Assembly (NCBI GenBank): GCA_035445085.1
Contig: DAOMQA010000013.1
Location: 4,001 to 68,000 of the forward strand
Origin: JBDHXE01 sp035445085
GTDB taxonomy: Bacteria > Bacteroidota > Ignavibacteria > Kapaibacteriales > UBA2268
Direction: 5' to 3'
Length of the DNA: 64,000 bases
Part shown: positions 17,191 through 26,896 of the stretch, piece by piece
How positions within the stretch are numbered: position 1 is the stretch's first letter
Layout: every line of letters starts with the position of its first letter
Program-made: the position numbers and the translations under genes
The notes under the pieces: model-generated
What the model was told of the DNA's origin: nothing
Database searches by the model: none
Seen by the model: the letters and a program-made list of their open reading frames with translations, nothing else

Positions 17191-20100
17191 TTTACTAATA
17201 CTCCCAAACAAGTCTATTTTATGCTTTTTAAGCCAATCCATCCCGTCTGTAGCAGCATTGGCAGCAGAAATATTAGTTATACAAAGTATGTTATTATTTA
17301 AAGCTGCAGAACGAATTAGAACGTCGTCTTGGTACGCCTTTCTTCCTAAAGGAGTATTAATGACTAATTGAATATTACCACTATTAATCATTTCAACAAT
17401 ATTAGGATGCCCTACATCAATTTTCTGTAATAAATTACAATGAACGCCTTCAACGTGTAAATAACTATATGTACCTAAAGTAGCATATATATTAAATCCT
17501 AAATTTATAAGTTTTTTTGCTATTGGCACAACTAACTTCTTATCATAGTCATTAACACTTATAAATACATTCCCAGCAATAGGTAGTCTATTTCCAGCAG
17601 CTATTTGCGACTTAACATATGCTTCACCAAAATACTCGCTTAATCCCATAACTTCACCTGTTGAAAGCATTTCTGGACCTAATACAGTATCAACTCCCGG
17701 AAACTTCTTAAACGAAAATACTGGAGTTTTTACAGCATAATAGTTTTGGCTAGTAAATTTAGGTAAATTCAAATCTTTAAATTTATGCCCCAACATAGCA
17801 TATACGCTTAACTTTGTTAAAGGGATACAACTTGCTTTTGAAATAAAAGGAACAGTTCTAGAAGCTCGCGGATTGACTTCAATCAAATATACGTCATCGT
17901 TATAAATTGCATATTGAATATTAATAAAACCTACAATACCTAATGACAGTGTTATTTGGTAAGTTAATTCACGTATTTCGTCTTTAATACGCGCCGACAA
18001 GCTAAATGGTGGCAAGACCGAACAACTGTCCCCTGAATGAACTCCAGCCTCTTCAATATGCTCCATTATCCCGCCAATTATTACTTGCTCACCGTCAGAT
18101 ACAGCATCTACATCTACTTCAATTGCATTTTCTAAGAATTTATCAATAAGTATGGCTTGTTCTTTTTCTACATTAATAGCTTGTTCTATATATCCTTTTA
18201 ACTCACTCTTATTATAGACAACTGCCATCCCCCTTCCGCCTAATACATAAGATGGTCTTACGATAACAGGGTATTTAATACTATCGGCTATTGCTTCAGC
18301 CTGCTCTAAGTTATAAGCAATATCACCAATAGGATACTTTATATTAGTATGCTTTAGATAATCAATTAATTTACCTCTATCTTCGCACAAATCAATAATT
18401 TCTTTGCTTGTCCCTAATATCTTGACTCCATTTTCAGATAATTGCTTTGATAATTTAAGTGGAGTTTGCCCACCAAGCTGAAGGATAATTCCATCTGGAT
18501 TTTCTAAATCAATAATGTTCATTACATCTTCAAAAAATACAGGTTCAAAGTATAATTTATCTGAAGTATCATAGTCCGTAGAAACAGTTTCTGGGTTACA
18601 ATTAATCATTATTGTTTCAATATTCATTTTTTTTAGCTCAAGCGAGGCTTGGGAAGCACAATAATCAAATTCTAAACCTTGTCCAATTCTAAATGGTCCA
18701 CCACCTAAAACTATATATTTTGTTCTTGCATTTGCAAAAGACTCATGTTCTTTTTGATATGTTGAATAATAATATGGAGTTTGAGCTTCAAATTCACCAG
18801 CACATGTATCAACTTTTTTATACGTAGGATTAATACCATATTCTATTCTCATTTCTTTAATTTCAGCTTCTTCTAAATTAGTTAAAGTTGATATTTGAGA
18901 ATCTGAAAATCCAGATTTCTTAGATTTTTCTAAAAGAGAAGGCGTAATATCAGATTTGTTCTTTATAAGTTCATTTTCAATATCAACAATTTGTTTAATA
19001 TTTTCAAGGAACCATAAATCAATCTTTGTTATATCAAATAACTTTGCTAGCTCTACTCCCCTTTCGATAGCTGCCTTAATAAGAAATACTCTTTCTGGAT
19101 TAGGGAATTGTAAATATTCCATAATCTCTTCAATACTCATATTTTTAATCGCAGGTAGATTAAGCCCATCAGCATCTATTTCTAACGAGCGGCAAGCCTT
19201 TTGCAGTGCTTCACGGAAATTTGTACCTATTGACATTACTTCACCCACAGATTTCATTTGAGTATTAAGCTCATTTTTGACCTTAAATTTTACAAAATCA
19301 AATCTTGGAATTTTGACTACAACATAATCTATCACGGGCTCAAAAGAAGCGGGGGTAGTCAGAGTAATATCATTTTGTATTTCGTCTAATGTAAGCCCAA
19401 CAGCTAATTGCGCTGCTATTTTAGCAATAGGGAAGCCTGTTGCTTTTGATACTAATGCTGAAGAGCGAGACACACGAGGATTCATTTCGATAATACGTAT
19501 TTCTCCGTTATTTGGATTAACGGCAAACTGAATATTAGAACCACCAGTAGCAACGCCAACTTTTCTTATTACTTGCAGAGAGTAGTCTCTTAATTTTTGA
19601 ACTTCGACATCATTAAGAGTTATAGCAGGTGCAACTGTGATACTATCTCCAGTATGTACTCCCATCGGGTCAAAGTTTTCGATAGAACATACGACAATAG
19701 CATTATCATTTAAATCTCTTATAACTTCAAATTCAAATTCTTTCCAGCCTAACAACGATTCTTCTACTAATATCTCATTGATTGGGGATAAATTAAAGCC
19801 ATTGATTACTATTTGGTTAAATTCTTCTAAATTATGGGCAATACCCCCACCAGAGCCTCCTAACGTTAAGGACGGCCTAATAATAGCAGGAAAGCCAATT
19901 TCTTTAACAAAGTCTAAGGCATCTTTTAAATTGGTTACTGTTTTGCCATATGGAGATTGAATCCCAATTTCATTCATTGCTATTCGGAATAATTCTCTTT
20001 TTTCGGCTGTTTCGATTGATTTTACATTTACGCCTAATAATTCGATATGATATTTTTCAATAATACCTTTTTCAGCCAAATCTAATGCTGCATTCAAGGC

Positions 20101-20382
20101 AGTTTGACCGCCTACAGTTGGTAAAATAGCCTCAATTTTTTCTTTTTTAATTATTTGCTCAATTATATCTGAATTTATTGGTTCAATGTATACTTTATCT
20201 GATAACTCTGGATCAGTCATTATTGTAGCAGGATTGGAGTTAAGTACTACAACATAATATCCCAAAGATTTCAATGCTTTTACTGCTTGTGAACCGGAAT
20301 AGTCAAATTCTCCAGCCTGACCTATCACTATAGGACCAGCACCAATCACTAATATTCTGTTTATATCTGTCCTTTTAGCCAT
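17179..20382 (-). CDS. carB: Carbamoyl-phosphate synthase large subunit
   Basis: 1067 residues, full length for the family. Two homologous ATP-grasp halves are seen: GAGPIVIGQAGEFDYSG near the N-terminus with its carboxyphosphate domain, and GGGPFRIGQGLEFDYC near residue 555 with the carbamoyl-phosphate domain. A C-terminal MGS-like regulatory domain (about 930-1067, APLGRKAY-like region NTPLGRKAYQDD) completes it. With CarA it makes carbamoyl phosphate for pyrimidines and arginine. Its ATG overlaps the carA stop by 8 bases. No other pyrimidine or arginine gene lies nearby, so carAB sits at the end of an unrelated minus-strand run. Confidence 0.97.
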   Translation of the reverse strand: MAKRTDINRILVIGAGPIVIGQAGEFDYSGSQAVKALKSLGYYVVVLNSNPATIMTDPELSDKVYIEPINSDIIEQIIKKEKIEAILPTVGGQTALNAALDLAEKGIIEKYHIELLGVNVKSIETAEKRELFRIAMNEIGIQSPYGKTVTNLKDALDFVKEIGFPAIIRPSLTLGGSGGGIAHNLEEFNQIVINGFNLSPINEILVEESLLGWKEFEFEVIRDLNDNAIVVCSIENFDPMGVHTGDSITVAPAITLNDVEVQKLRDYSLQVIRKVGVATGGSNIQFAVNPNNGEIRIIEMNPRVSRSSALVSKATGFPIAKIAAQLAVGLTLDEIQNDITLTTPASFEPVIDYVVVKIPRFDFVKFKVKNELNTQMKSVGEVMSIGTNFREALQKACRSLEIDADGLNLPAIKNMSIEEIMEYLQFPNPERVFLIKAAIERGVELAKLFDITKIDLWFLENIKQIVDIENELIKNKSDITPSLLEKSKKSGFSDSQISTLTNLEEAEIKEMRIEYGINPTYKKVDTCAGEFEAQTPYYYSTYQKEHESFANARTKYIVLGGGPFRIGQGLEFDYCASQASLELKKMNIETIMINCNPETVSTDYDTSDKLYFEPVFFEDVMNIIDLENPDGIILQLGGQTPLKLSKQLSENGVKILGTSKEIIDLCEDRGKLIDYLKHTNIKYPIGDIAYNLEQAEAIADSIKYPVIVRPSYVLGGRGMAVVYNKSELKGYIEQAINVEKEQAILIDKFLENAIEVDVDAVSDGEQVIIGGIMEHIEEAGVHSGDSCSVLPPFSLSARIKDEIRELTYQITLSLGIVGFINIQYAIYNDDVYLIEVNPRASRTVPFISKASCIPLTKLSVYAMLGHKFKDLNLPKFTSQNYYAVKTPVFSFKKFPGVDTVLGPEMLSTGEVMGLSEYFGEAYVKSQIAAGNRLPIAGNVFISVNDYDKKLVVPIAKKLINLGFNIYATLGTYSYLHVEGVHCNLLQKIDVGHPNIVEMINSGNIQLVINTPLGRKAYQDDVLIRSAALNNNILCITNISAANAATDGMDWLKKHKIDLFGSISKSAF

Positions 20383-21481
20383 TTTTTAATTTTACCGTAT
20401 TATAAAAATTATCAAAAACAATTTTGCCTGCATCATTTGGACCCGGAGATGCTTCGGGATGGAACTGCACAGAGTTGATTGGTAAATGTTTATGTCGCAT
20501 ACCGCTAACAGTATTATCGTACAAATGTAACCACGTTAGTTCCCAATCTGGATTATTTTCAATACTATTTAATGATACGGCGTAATTATGGCTTTGTGCT
20601 GTAATAAATACTTTACCAGATTCTAGTTCTTTTACAGGGTGATTTCCACCGTGATGACCAAATGGTAATTTCACTATATCAAGGTTGAATGCCTTACCTA
20701 TTAGTTGGTGTCCAAAGCATATACCTATTACTGGAATTCCATTCTTAGCAAAATCTAAAATATATTTATCGCTTTCTTTTAAAGAACGTGGATCGCCCGG
20801 TCCGTTAGTTAGAAATACGCCATCAAACTCTAATTCAGAAATATTTTTATCAAAATTATCGTCAAAAGGTACTAAGTATAATTTTCTGAAGTTTTGTTTT
20901 AGATGATTCAATATATTTAATTTTACGCCAAAATCTATTACCACCAAATCTAAGTCAGAGTCTGTATTGCCATCAATTATTTTTACATCCTTGTTTATAA
21001 CTTGTTTGTATAAATCAAATTCAGAAATAGAAGGATGGGCTTTCACAATCTTTAAAAATTCTTCAGGTGATATATCTTGATTGGTAATACCGCCATTTAT
21101 AGCACCATACATACGGATTTGTCGTGTAAGCGATCTAGTATCAATTCCAGTAATTCCCGGTATGTCAAATTCATTTAAAAAGTCCGCAAAAGTCATTATT
21201 GATTGATGATTTGAAGGTATTGCCGACAAATCATTAATAACTACAGCGTTCGCATATATTTTATCTGATTGTAAATTTAACTTACTTACCCCATAATTCC
21301 CAATAAGTGGGTATGTAAAAGTGATTACTTGCCCTTTCCCAGAAGGATCTGTCAATATCTCCTCATAGCCAGACATTGCTGTATTGAATACGAATTCTCC
21401 GAACACGTTACCAGACCCAGTAAAAAGTTCTCCATAGTCATAATAGCCGTTCTCAAGCATCAACAGTGCTTTATTCTTCAT
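20375..21481 (-). CDS. carA: Carbamoyl-phosphate synthase small (glutaminase) subunit
   Basis: 368 residues from the ATG at 21481; a longer frame to 21529 lies wholly inside the upstream YfhO gene and lacks the typical CarA N-terminus (KALLMLENGYYDYGELF). The class I glutamine amidotransferase domain has its nucleophile in GICFGHQ and the catalytic His/Glu in QFHPEASPGPNDA. It supplies ammonia to CarB. It overlaps the upstream yfhO-like gene by 11 bases and carB by 8, so all are probably co-transcribed. Confidence 0.96.
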   Translation of the reverse strand: MKNKALLMLENGYYDYGELFTGSGNVFGEFVFNTAMSGYEEILTDPSGKGQVITFTYPLIGNYGVSKLNLQSDKIYANAVVINDLSAIPSNHQSIMTFADFLNEFDIPGITGIDTRSLTRQIRMYGAINGGITNQDISPEEFLKIVKAHPSISEFDLYKQVINKDVKIIDGNTDSDLDLVVIDFGVKLNILNHLKQNFRKLYLVPFDDNFDKNISELEFDGVFLTNGPGDPRSLKESDKYILDFAKNGIPVIGICFGHQLIGKAFNLDIVKLPFGHHGGNHPVKELESGKVFITAQSHNYAVSLNSIENNPDWELTWLHLYDNTVSGMRHKHLPINSVQFHPEASPGPNDAGKIVFDNFYNTVKLKNG

Positions 21482-23798
21482 TATTCTCCTTTCTTCTAAA
21501 TTTTCCAATAAATAATAATGGAAGAGCAATTATTAATGTAAAGATTGCTATCCATTGCCCATAAGCAAATTGCTGGGAGGTAAATCTAAATTCTATCTTA
21601 GATTTGCCTTTGGGTATTGCCACCCCCCTTAGACTATAATTTGCTCTATATAATTTTGCTGGTATCCCGTCGATACTCACTTGCCAAGCTGGATACCATA
21701 TTTCGCTTAAAACAAGAATTCCATCTTTCTCTGTATTTAGTACTTCTAATCTTATATAATTATTTTTGTATTCTCTAATCGCAACATTTGGCTCAAATGT
21801 AGTATCAATGCTGGTTGTTTTGTTTAATTTAGGCTCTTCTTCTAAAATAACTTCATTAAAGTAGTTTATTTGCTGTTTTGGCATTTCTTCTTTTATCTTG
21901 TCAGCAGGTATAACACGATAATTATATACCATCCAAGCACGTGGTAGCCTATTAGAATTTTCATAAAAATAAGGTTGCCCTTTTTCTTTGTCTACTCTCA
22001 ATTCATATTTAACATTTAATAGGTCGTATATTTCTTCGCTATTTTTCAAGGCTGGGTTTACTCTTGCTAATACTAAGGGATTGTATCCTTCAGTATTTTG
22101 AAAGGCATCTATCATCCCTTGATTTCTATTTGTAGCCATATATGGGGGATTATAAGAACGTGTATTAACACGAAACATATTATCTAGATTAGTGCTACGA
22201 AACGATTGCACCATATCGGCACCCATAGTATACGAATCTTTAAAATTTGTTTTACTTGAATTAAACTCTGAATGAGCTAAGTATAAATCGGCAAAAATAA
22301 TAACAACTAATATTCCACCAGCGCTCAAATAATTAATTTTCCTATTAGTTATTAAATACATAACAGCAAAAGTAATAGTAGCAAACAATAAAGCTAATAG
22401 AGAATTTGAAGATAAGATGCTTGTCAAGCTTGCTGGAGTTTCAATCATTCCACTTAGCAGTCCACTGACTCCAAGCAGAGCAATAATTATGGGCAGAATC
22501 GATGCTATAACTATATTTTGTAATTGCTTAGAGTTATTTAGAAGATAATCAAAACCAAAGCTTGCAGCAATAGGAAATATTATCACTAAATACATCATCA
22601 TTCTTGCTGGCATTCTAAATAGTTTAAAGAATGGGAAATTATAAAATACTTTATGTAAAACAAAATTACTACCTAAAGCATACAAAAAAGCAAAAACTAC
22701 TAAGAACAATAAGACTTGTAATCTCCTATCCCTAAAACCAGTAATAAACCCGAAGAGCCCCAATATTAGTATTGGTACACCAAAATAAAACGAAGTTTCC
22801 CAATAATAATAATAAGGTGCTTGCTTATCTCCACTCATTAAATAAAATGGGAATTTGTTATTTTGTTCTGGGATTATCACTCCGAACGCATTTGGAATAA
22901 CAGAACTCACAATTTGGCTAAATTCTAATGAGCCTTCTGCAGATTTTTCATAGGTAGATTCGTTCCTAACTGCTTCGTTTGCTAATTCTCTGGAAGGCAA
23001 GTATTGCACTGCAAATATACCTATTGCTACCAAGAAAGTAAGAATAGCGGGTAATTTAGCAAAAGCTATTTCTTTAAATGTTGCTTTGTTGTCAATATAA
23101 TCAGTAAGTACAATCCAAACATAATAAACGAATAGAAATGTAAATAAATATAGAGAAGTTTGTGGGTGCCCCGATAAAAGAGACATACCCAAGATTAAGC
23201 CTGCAACTATACCTTTTCTAAAATTTCTTTCCTTAATACCCTTATCAAAGAATAGCAAGACTAATGGAAACCATGCTAAATGATATACCATCATCGGATG
23301 TATTACGTGCATTACTAAAATACCGGAAAAAGCAAAAGCTATTGCGGTAAATATAGCACTTAACTGACTTCGTTTGTAATAAATTATTAAAAAGTAGAAT
23401 GATAGTTGCGCTATAAAGAAATGTATAATAGTAATAAACTGTAAGCCCCACACAGATAAGTGCCCACTACTATCAACAAAGAAATTTAAGAGGCGGTTAA
23501 ATGGATAAAAAAAACCTGTTTGTAAGTCGGCAATAAATGGCATCCCACTAAATATATAGGGATTCCAAAATGGTATAACTCCACCTGCCGACTCTCTTGC
23601 TGCGAATGTTTGTGTAGGATATACATATTCAGCAAAATCTTCCCAAAAAAATGTATTGCTATTTATCTGCCCCCCAAAAAAAACTATAGTTGTTATAGCA
23701 AAGATGATTATTGGCAGATAATGAGGCAAACTCTTAATTTCTAATTGGCTTTCTAAATTTAATTTAGTTGTTTTTATACTATTTTTCTTCATATTCAT
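21471..23798 (-). CDS. YfhO-family polytopic membrane protein
   Basis: 775 residues. After a polar N-terminus there is a first membrane helix (about 27-45), then an exported loop with EDFAEYVYPTQTFAARE and SGMPFIADLQTGFFYPFN. A dozen or so further membrane helices run to about residue 515, followed by a soluble domain (about 530-745), and a last helix near the C-terminus. The DLQ-x-G-x-FYP motif and the general layout match YfhO, a GT-C-like family implicated in lipid-linked or teichoic-acid glycosylation. The substrate here is unknown. A methyltransferase gene lies 9 bp upstream and carA overlaps downstream. Confidence 0.85.
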   Translation of the reverse strand: MNMKKNSIKTTKLNLESQLEIKSLPHYLPIIIFAITTIVFFGGQINSNTFFWEDFAEYVYPTQTFAARESAGGVIPFWNPYIFSGMPFIADLQTGFFYPFNRLLNFFVDSSGHLSVWGLQFITIIHFFIAQLSFYFLIIYYKRSQLSAIFTAIAFAFSGILVMHVIHPMMVYHLAWFPLVLLFFDKGIKERNFRKGIVAGLILGMSLLSGHPQTSLYLFTFLFVYYVWIVLTDYIDNKATFKEIAFAKLPAILTFLVAIGIFAVQYLPSRELANEAVRNESTYEKSAEGSLEFSQIVSSVIPNAFGVIIPEQNNKFPFYLMSGDKQAPYYYYWETSFYFGVPILILGLFGFITGFRDRRLQVLLFLVVFAFLYALGSNFVLHKVFYNFPFFKLFRMPARMMMYLVIIFPIAASFGFDYLLNNSKQLQNIVIASILPIIIALLGVSGLLSGMIETPASLTSILSSNSLLALLFATITFAVMYLITNRKINYLSAGGILVVIIFADLYLAHSEFNSSKTNFKDSYTMGADMVQSFRSTNLDNMFRVNTRSYNPPYMATNRNQGMIDAFQNTEGYNPLVLARVNPALKNSEEIYDLLNVKYELRVDKEKGQPYFYENSNRLPRAWMVYNYRVIPADKIKEEMPKQQINYFNEVILEEEPKLNKTTSIDTTFEPNVAIREYKNNYIRLEVLNTEKDGILVLSEIWYPAWQVSIDGIPAKLYRANYSLRGVAIPKGKSKIEFRFTSQQFAYGQWIAIFTLIIALPLLFIGKFRRKENNEE

Positions 23799-23807
23799 AC
23801 TTATTAT

Positions 23808-24542
23808 TTATAACTTCTTAGCTACTATAACAATAGAAACTCCAAAGGGCAAAGTCAGGTTAGGTAATGCTTTCTTTTCGGCAAGGAAGATATTTTTAAA
23901 TAAGCTATTCACAAACGGGCTTACCTCTTCAATTGGACTATTATCCTTCTTACTTGCCCCAGTTATTTTATCTAGGATTCTCTTGAGTGCAGCTAATGGG
24001 AACAATAAAGTATTAAAATAAGAGGCATATTGGACATGGAATCCAGCTTCTTTAAATAAATCCATAAATCTCTTTTTAGTATACCTTCTATAGTGCATAT
24101 GCAATTCGTCGTGATGGCTCCAAAGCCATTGATAGGCTGGAACTGAAGCTATTACATATCCACCTTTCTCTAATAAATTATAGGCGTCCTTTACAACAGC
24201 TTTATCATCTTCTATGTGCTCGATAACATCTAAAAAAGTAATCACATCTGGCTGAAATTCTTCTTTTGGAAAATCTTTCAAATAACAATTTCTTAAATTT
24301 TTAAGTCCCCTCTTAGCAGCGTATTGTAATGCTATATCTGACGTATCTATTCCAGCAACATTAACTGAATCATTGAATGTAGCTGCAAAGGCACCAGTAC
24401 CACAACCAACATCGAGCAACTTGCTCTTTGAATTTAGCTTAGCAAATTCATTAACAATTTTACCTAAAATTTGATTTCTTGCTATGAACCACCAATACTC
24501 ATTCTCTATTTTATAATTAGTATGATATATTATTTCTTGCAT
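23808..24542 (-). CDS. SAM-dependent class I methyltransferase
   Basis: 244 residues. Motif I LLDVGCGTGAF is at 42-52, the acidic ribose-binding position at about 65 (GIDTSD), and the post-I block FLDVIEHIEDD near 105-115. A Leu-rich region with a short hydrophobic stretch near 165-185 (LLFPLAALKRIL) suggests contact with membrane or lipid. Such methyltransferases often accompany glycan or lipid-linked sugar enzymes, and it sits immediately upstream of the YfhO-like gene. The substrate cannot be predicted. Confidence 0.88.
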   Translation of the reverse strand: MQEIIYHTNYKIENEYWWFIARNQILGKIVNEFAKLNSKSKLLDVGCGTGAFAATFNDSVNVAGIDTSDIALQYAAKRGLKNLRNCYLKDFPKEEFQPDVITFLDVIEHIEDDKAVVKDAYNLLEKGGYVIASVPAYQWLWSHHDELHMHYRRYTKKRFMDLFKEAGFHVQYASYFNTLLFPLAALKRILDKITGASKKDNSPIEEVSPFVNSLFKNIFLAEKKALPNLTLPFGVSIVIVAKKL

Positions 24543-24587
24543 TTTCTCTTCTTTATTGTTTCTTTAATTTATTTAAATGCATCTCAA

Positions 24588-25598
24588 TTATAATCTCTTA
24601 AAGTCAAACTGTGGATAACCTCTCTCACCTTTCTCATTGTAGAAAAACGTGAAATGGAACTTCCAATAAAATCCATTCTTATCTTTAAGAATATAATTAA
24701 TTTCTGGTCTTACAGTATAAGATTCGCCTTGTAATGTAAATGATTTCCATTCATGCCCTATACAATCAGGTCTTTTTGAGAACTTAAACTTAGGAATATC
24801 ATCTATAGTAATAGATTTAAAATCCAATGTAGTATCAGCACCAACCTCAACATATCTATCATTTATCGTAACTCCAGTTACAGAATACGGCAAATGATCA
24901 ATATTACCCTCTTCTTCATATAATAATATTGCTATATATTTATTAAAAAGTAGGTCCCAACTTTGGCTTGGGGGTTCTATGTTTACAATTTTCCCGCCAT
25001 CATCAAGAGATATGTGCGTAAAATTTATACCTTCGTTACGAGGTACATATATCACATAATCATTAGAATTATCTAAATTAGCAAAGCGGATTTTGTATTC
25101 ATTATTTTCGATACCAAGTACCATAAATTTTACGTATCCAACTTTTCTATTATTAGTGTTATTACCTCTATTTATTATATATACATGTTTTTTTGATATA
25201 ATAGAATTGTCTTTATCTTCCCACCATTTCCCTATTGAATAGTCTGCATAATCTCCGTTTGTGGAATCATATCGGAAAGGAGCATCTTTCCTAGATGTAA
25301 CTGATTCGAAAGCTACTTCTCCCATATCAGCAGCTTCCATAAATTTAGCACCATTCAGCATTATATAATAATCCTCACCATAGCTTTTGAATGCTAAATC
25401 CCAAATATCATAAATATAAGAAGATACGGACTGCCCTTTCTCAAAACTAAAGTACACTTGATTAGTGTATTTAGCAGTCATTTCGATAGTTTCAGTCTCT
25501 AAATCACCTCTTGGATATGGCTGAACTGGAGTTTCTTCCTTGATACAAGAAGATAAAACAAAAGCTAAAACTATTACGAATAATATATAAAATTTCAT
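24588..25598 (-). CDS. HmuY-like lipoprotein
   Basis: 336 residues. The signal peptide MKFYILFVIVLAFVLSSC ends in a lipobox (LSSC, Cys18). The mature protein begins with a short linker and then NQVYFSFEKGQ... IWDLAFKSYG, the pattern of HmuY-family proteins (a Y-F-(D/S)-(L/F) strand followed by WD-(I/L)-AF). In Porphyromonas HmuY this family scavenges haem at the cell surface. The haem-coordinating histidines are not identifiable here, so the ligand is uncertain. The rest is beta-rich and ends RGYPQFDFKRL, also common in this family. TAGTTTTG at 25625-25632 is a likely promoter. Confidence 0.65.
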   Translation of the reverse strand: MKFYILFVIVLAFVLSSCIKEETPVQPYPRGDLETETIEMTAKYTNQVYFSFEKGQSVSSYIYDIWDLAFKSYGEDYYIMLNGAKFMEAADMGEVAFESVTSRKDAPFRYDSTNGDYADYSIGKWWEDKDNSIISKKHVYIINRGNNTNNRKVGYVKFMVLGIENNEYKIRFANLDNSNDYVIYVPRNEGINFTHISLDDGGKIVNIEPPSQSWDLLFNKYIAILLYEEEGNIDHLPYSVTGVTINDRYVEVGADTTLDFKSITIDDIPKFKFSKRPDCIGHEWKSFTLQGESYTVRPEINYILKDKNGFYWKFHFTFFYNEKGERGYPQFDFKRL

Positions 25599-25624
25599 TT
25601 CACTTTTAAAAAAATAAACAAATA

Positions 25625-25632
25625 CAAAACTA
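25625..25632 (-). promoter_or_regulatory. Bacteroidota-type -7 element (TAGTTTTG) for the HmuY-like lipoprotein gene
   Basis: The minus strand reads TAGTTTTG, a TAnnTTTG match, 27 nt upstream of the ATG at 25598. A 12-bp palindrome (ACGATATATCGT) lies just upstream at about 25643-25654 in the -33 region and could be an operator. Confidence 0.4.
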
Positions 25633-25689
25633 ACAATTCTTTACGATATATCGTCTGTTTAATTTTCCTAATCTTTAATTTTGTGTAAC

Positions 25690-26796
25690 TTAATCAATAT
25701 ATATTCTTGGTACACGATGCTTTAGCGCAGTAGTTATTTCATAAGGAATAGTATTCATTATTTTAGCGTTATCAAAGCAGCTAATTTCTTCATTTCCTTG
25801 TCTACCAATAAATACTACTTCATCATTTATCTTTATGTTATCATTTTGAATATCTACTAAGCATTGATCCATACAAATAGCACCTACTAATTGGTATTTT
25901 TTGCCATTTATCAAGCATTGTGCTTTATTAGATAGGGCTCTGTGAAAGCCATCACCATAGCCTAATGGCACCACAGCAATTCTTTTTTCGGCATCGCTTA
26001 TATATTTCAGTGAATAACCAACATTATCGCCTTTACCAATAGAATTAATATTTATCACCTTAGATTTAAGGGTCAGCACGGGCTTAAGGTCTAACTTTTT
26101 TGCTAATTCTGGGTAATCCATATATCCATATAAGCCTATACCGCAACGGGATAGATTATATTTATTATTCGGAAAATTTAGAATAGCAGCACTATTATAA
26201 GTATGAACTTTCTTGAACTGATAATTATGATTATTTAAGTCTTTTAGAGTGTTATCGAATCTTTCTAATTGTAAATTAGAAAAACTTTTATCTTCTAATT
26301 CAGAGCTTGCCAAATGCGTCATGATACCAATCATTTCTATTCCTTCATACGTTTTTGCTTCATTCATAAACTTTACAGCATCTTTTGGCTCTATACCGTC
26401 TCTATTCATTCCAGTATTTATAAATAAATGAGTACGTACTTTGATACCTCTTTTCATTGATAGCTTTGATAATTTTTGAATAATATGCATATCCATTACC
26501 GATGCTTGCAAATTAAACGCAACATATAATTCAGCATCATAGTCCGTGCCCGGAATCAAAACAAATATATCTCCTGTATCGCCTTCTTTTCTTAGCTTCA
26601 TAGCTTCATCTGCAAAGGCAACACCAAGTACATCGGCGTTCTCCTTACGAAGTATACGGCTGATTTCTACAATACCGTGCCCGTAAGCATCTGCCTTAAT
26701 AACTGGCATTATTTCCATATTACCAGCCCTTTTTCTAAATTGATTTAAATTATGCTTTAAATTACTAACATTAATTTCTGCTATTGTGGAACGCAA
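25690..26796 (-). CDS. alr: Alanine racemase
   Basis: 368 residues from a TTG at 26796, which gives the family N-terminus RSTIAEINVSNLKHNL. The PLP lysine is Lys34 in PVIKADAYGHG. The second catalytic residue is the Tyr of VGYSLKY, and the C-terminal domain has GAICMDQCLVDI. It makes D-alanine for peptidoglycan. No murF fusion is present, although that fusion is common in Bacteroidota. A TACGTTTG element at 26828-26835 precedes it, back to back with the promoter of the next gene. Confidence 0.95.
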   Translation of the reverse strand: MRSTIAEINVSNLKHNLNQFRKRAGNMEIMPVIKADAYGHGIVEISRILRKENADVLGVAFADEAMKLRKEGDTGDIFVLIPGTDYDAELYVAFNLQASVMDMHIIQKLSKLSMKRGIKVRTHLFINTGMNRDGIEPKDAVKFMNEAKTYEGIEMIGIMTHLASSELEDKSFSNLQLERFDNTLKDLNNHNYQFKKVHTYNSAAILNFPNNKYNLSRCGIGLYGYMDYPELAKKLDLKPVLTLKSKVININSIGKGDNVGYSLKYISDAEKRIAVVPLGYGDGFHRALSNKAQCLINGKKYQLVGAICMDQCLVDIQNDNIKINDEVVFIGRQGNEEISCFDNAKIMNTIPYEITTALKHRVPRIYID

Positions 26797-26827
26797 CTTT
26801 TACCGATATTATAATTAAACATAATAC

Positions 26828-26835
26828 AAACGTAT
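26828..26835 (-). promoter_or_regulatory. Bacteroidota-type -7 element (TACGTTTG) for alr
   Basis: The minus strand reads TACGTTTG, a TAnnTTTG match, 32 nt upstream of the alr start. It lies 14 bp from the divergent element at 26850-26857. Confidence 0.45.
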
Positions 26836-26849
26836 GTAGATTTTTATTA

Positions 26850-26857
26850 TATTTTTG
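26850..26857 (+). promoter_or_regulatory. Bacteroidota-type -7 element (TATTTTTG) for the PD40/OmpA-like lipoprotein gene
   Basis: TATTTTTG matches TAnnTTTG and ends 39 nt before the ATG at 26897. Confidence 0.45.
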
Positions 26858-26896
26858 TATTTTATATTTTAAATTTACTAATTTTTGAAGATATTA

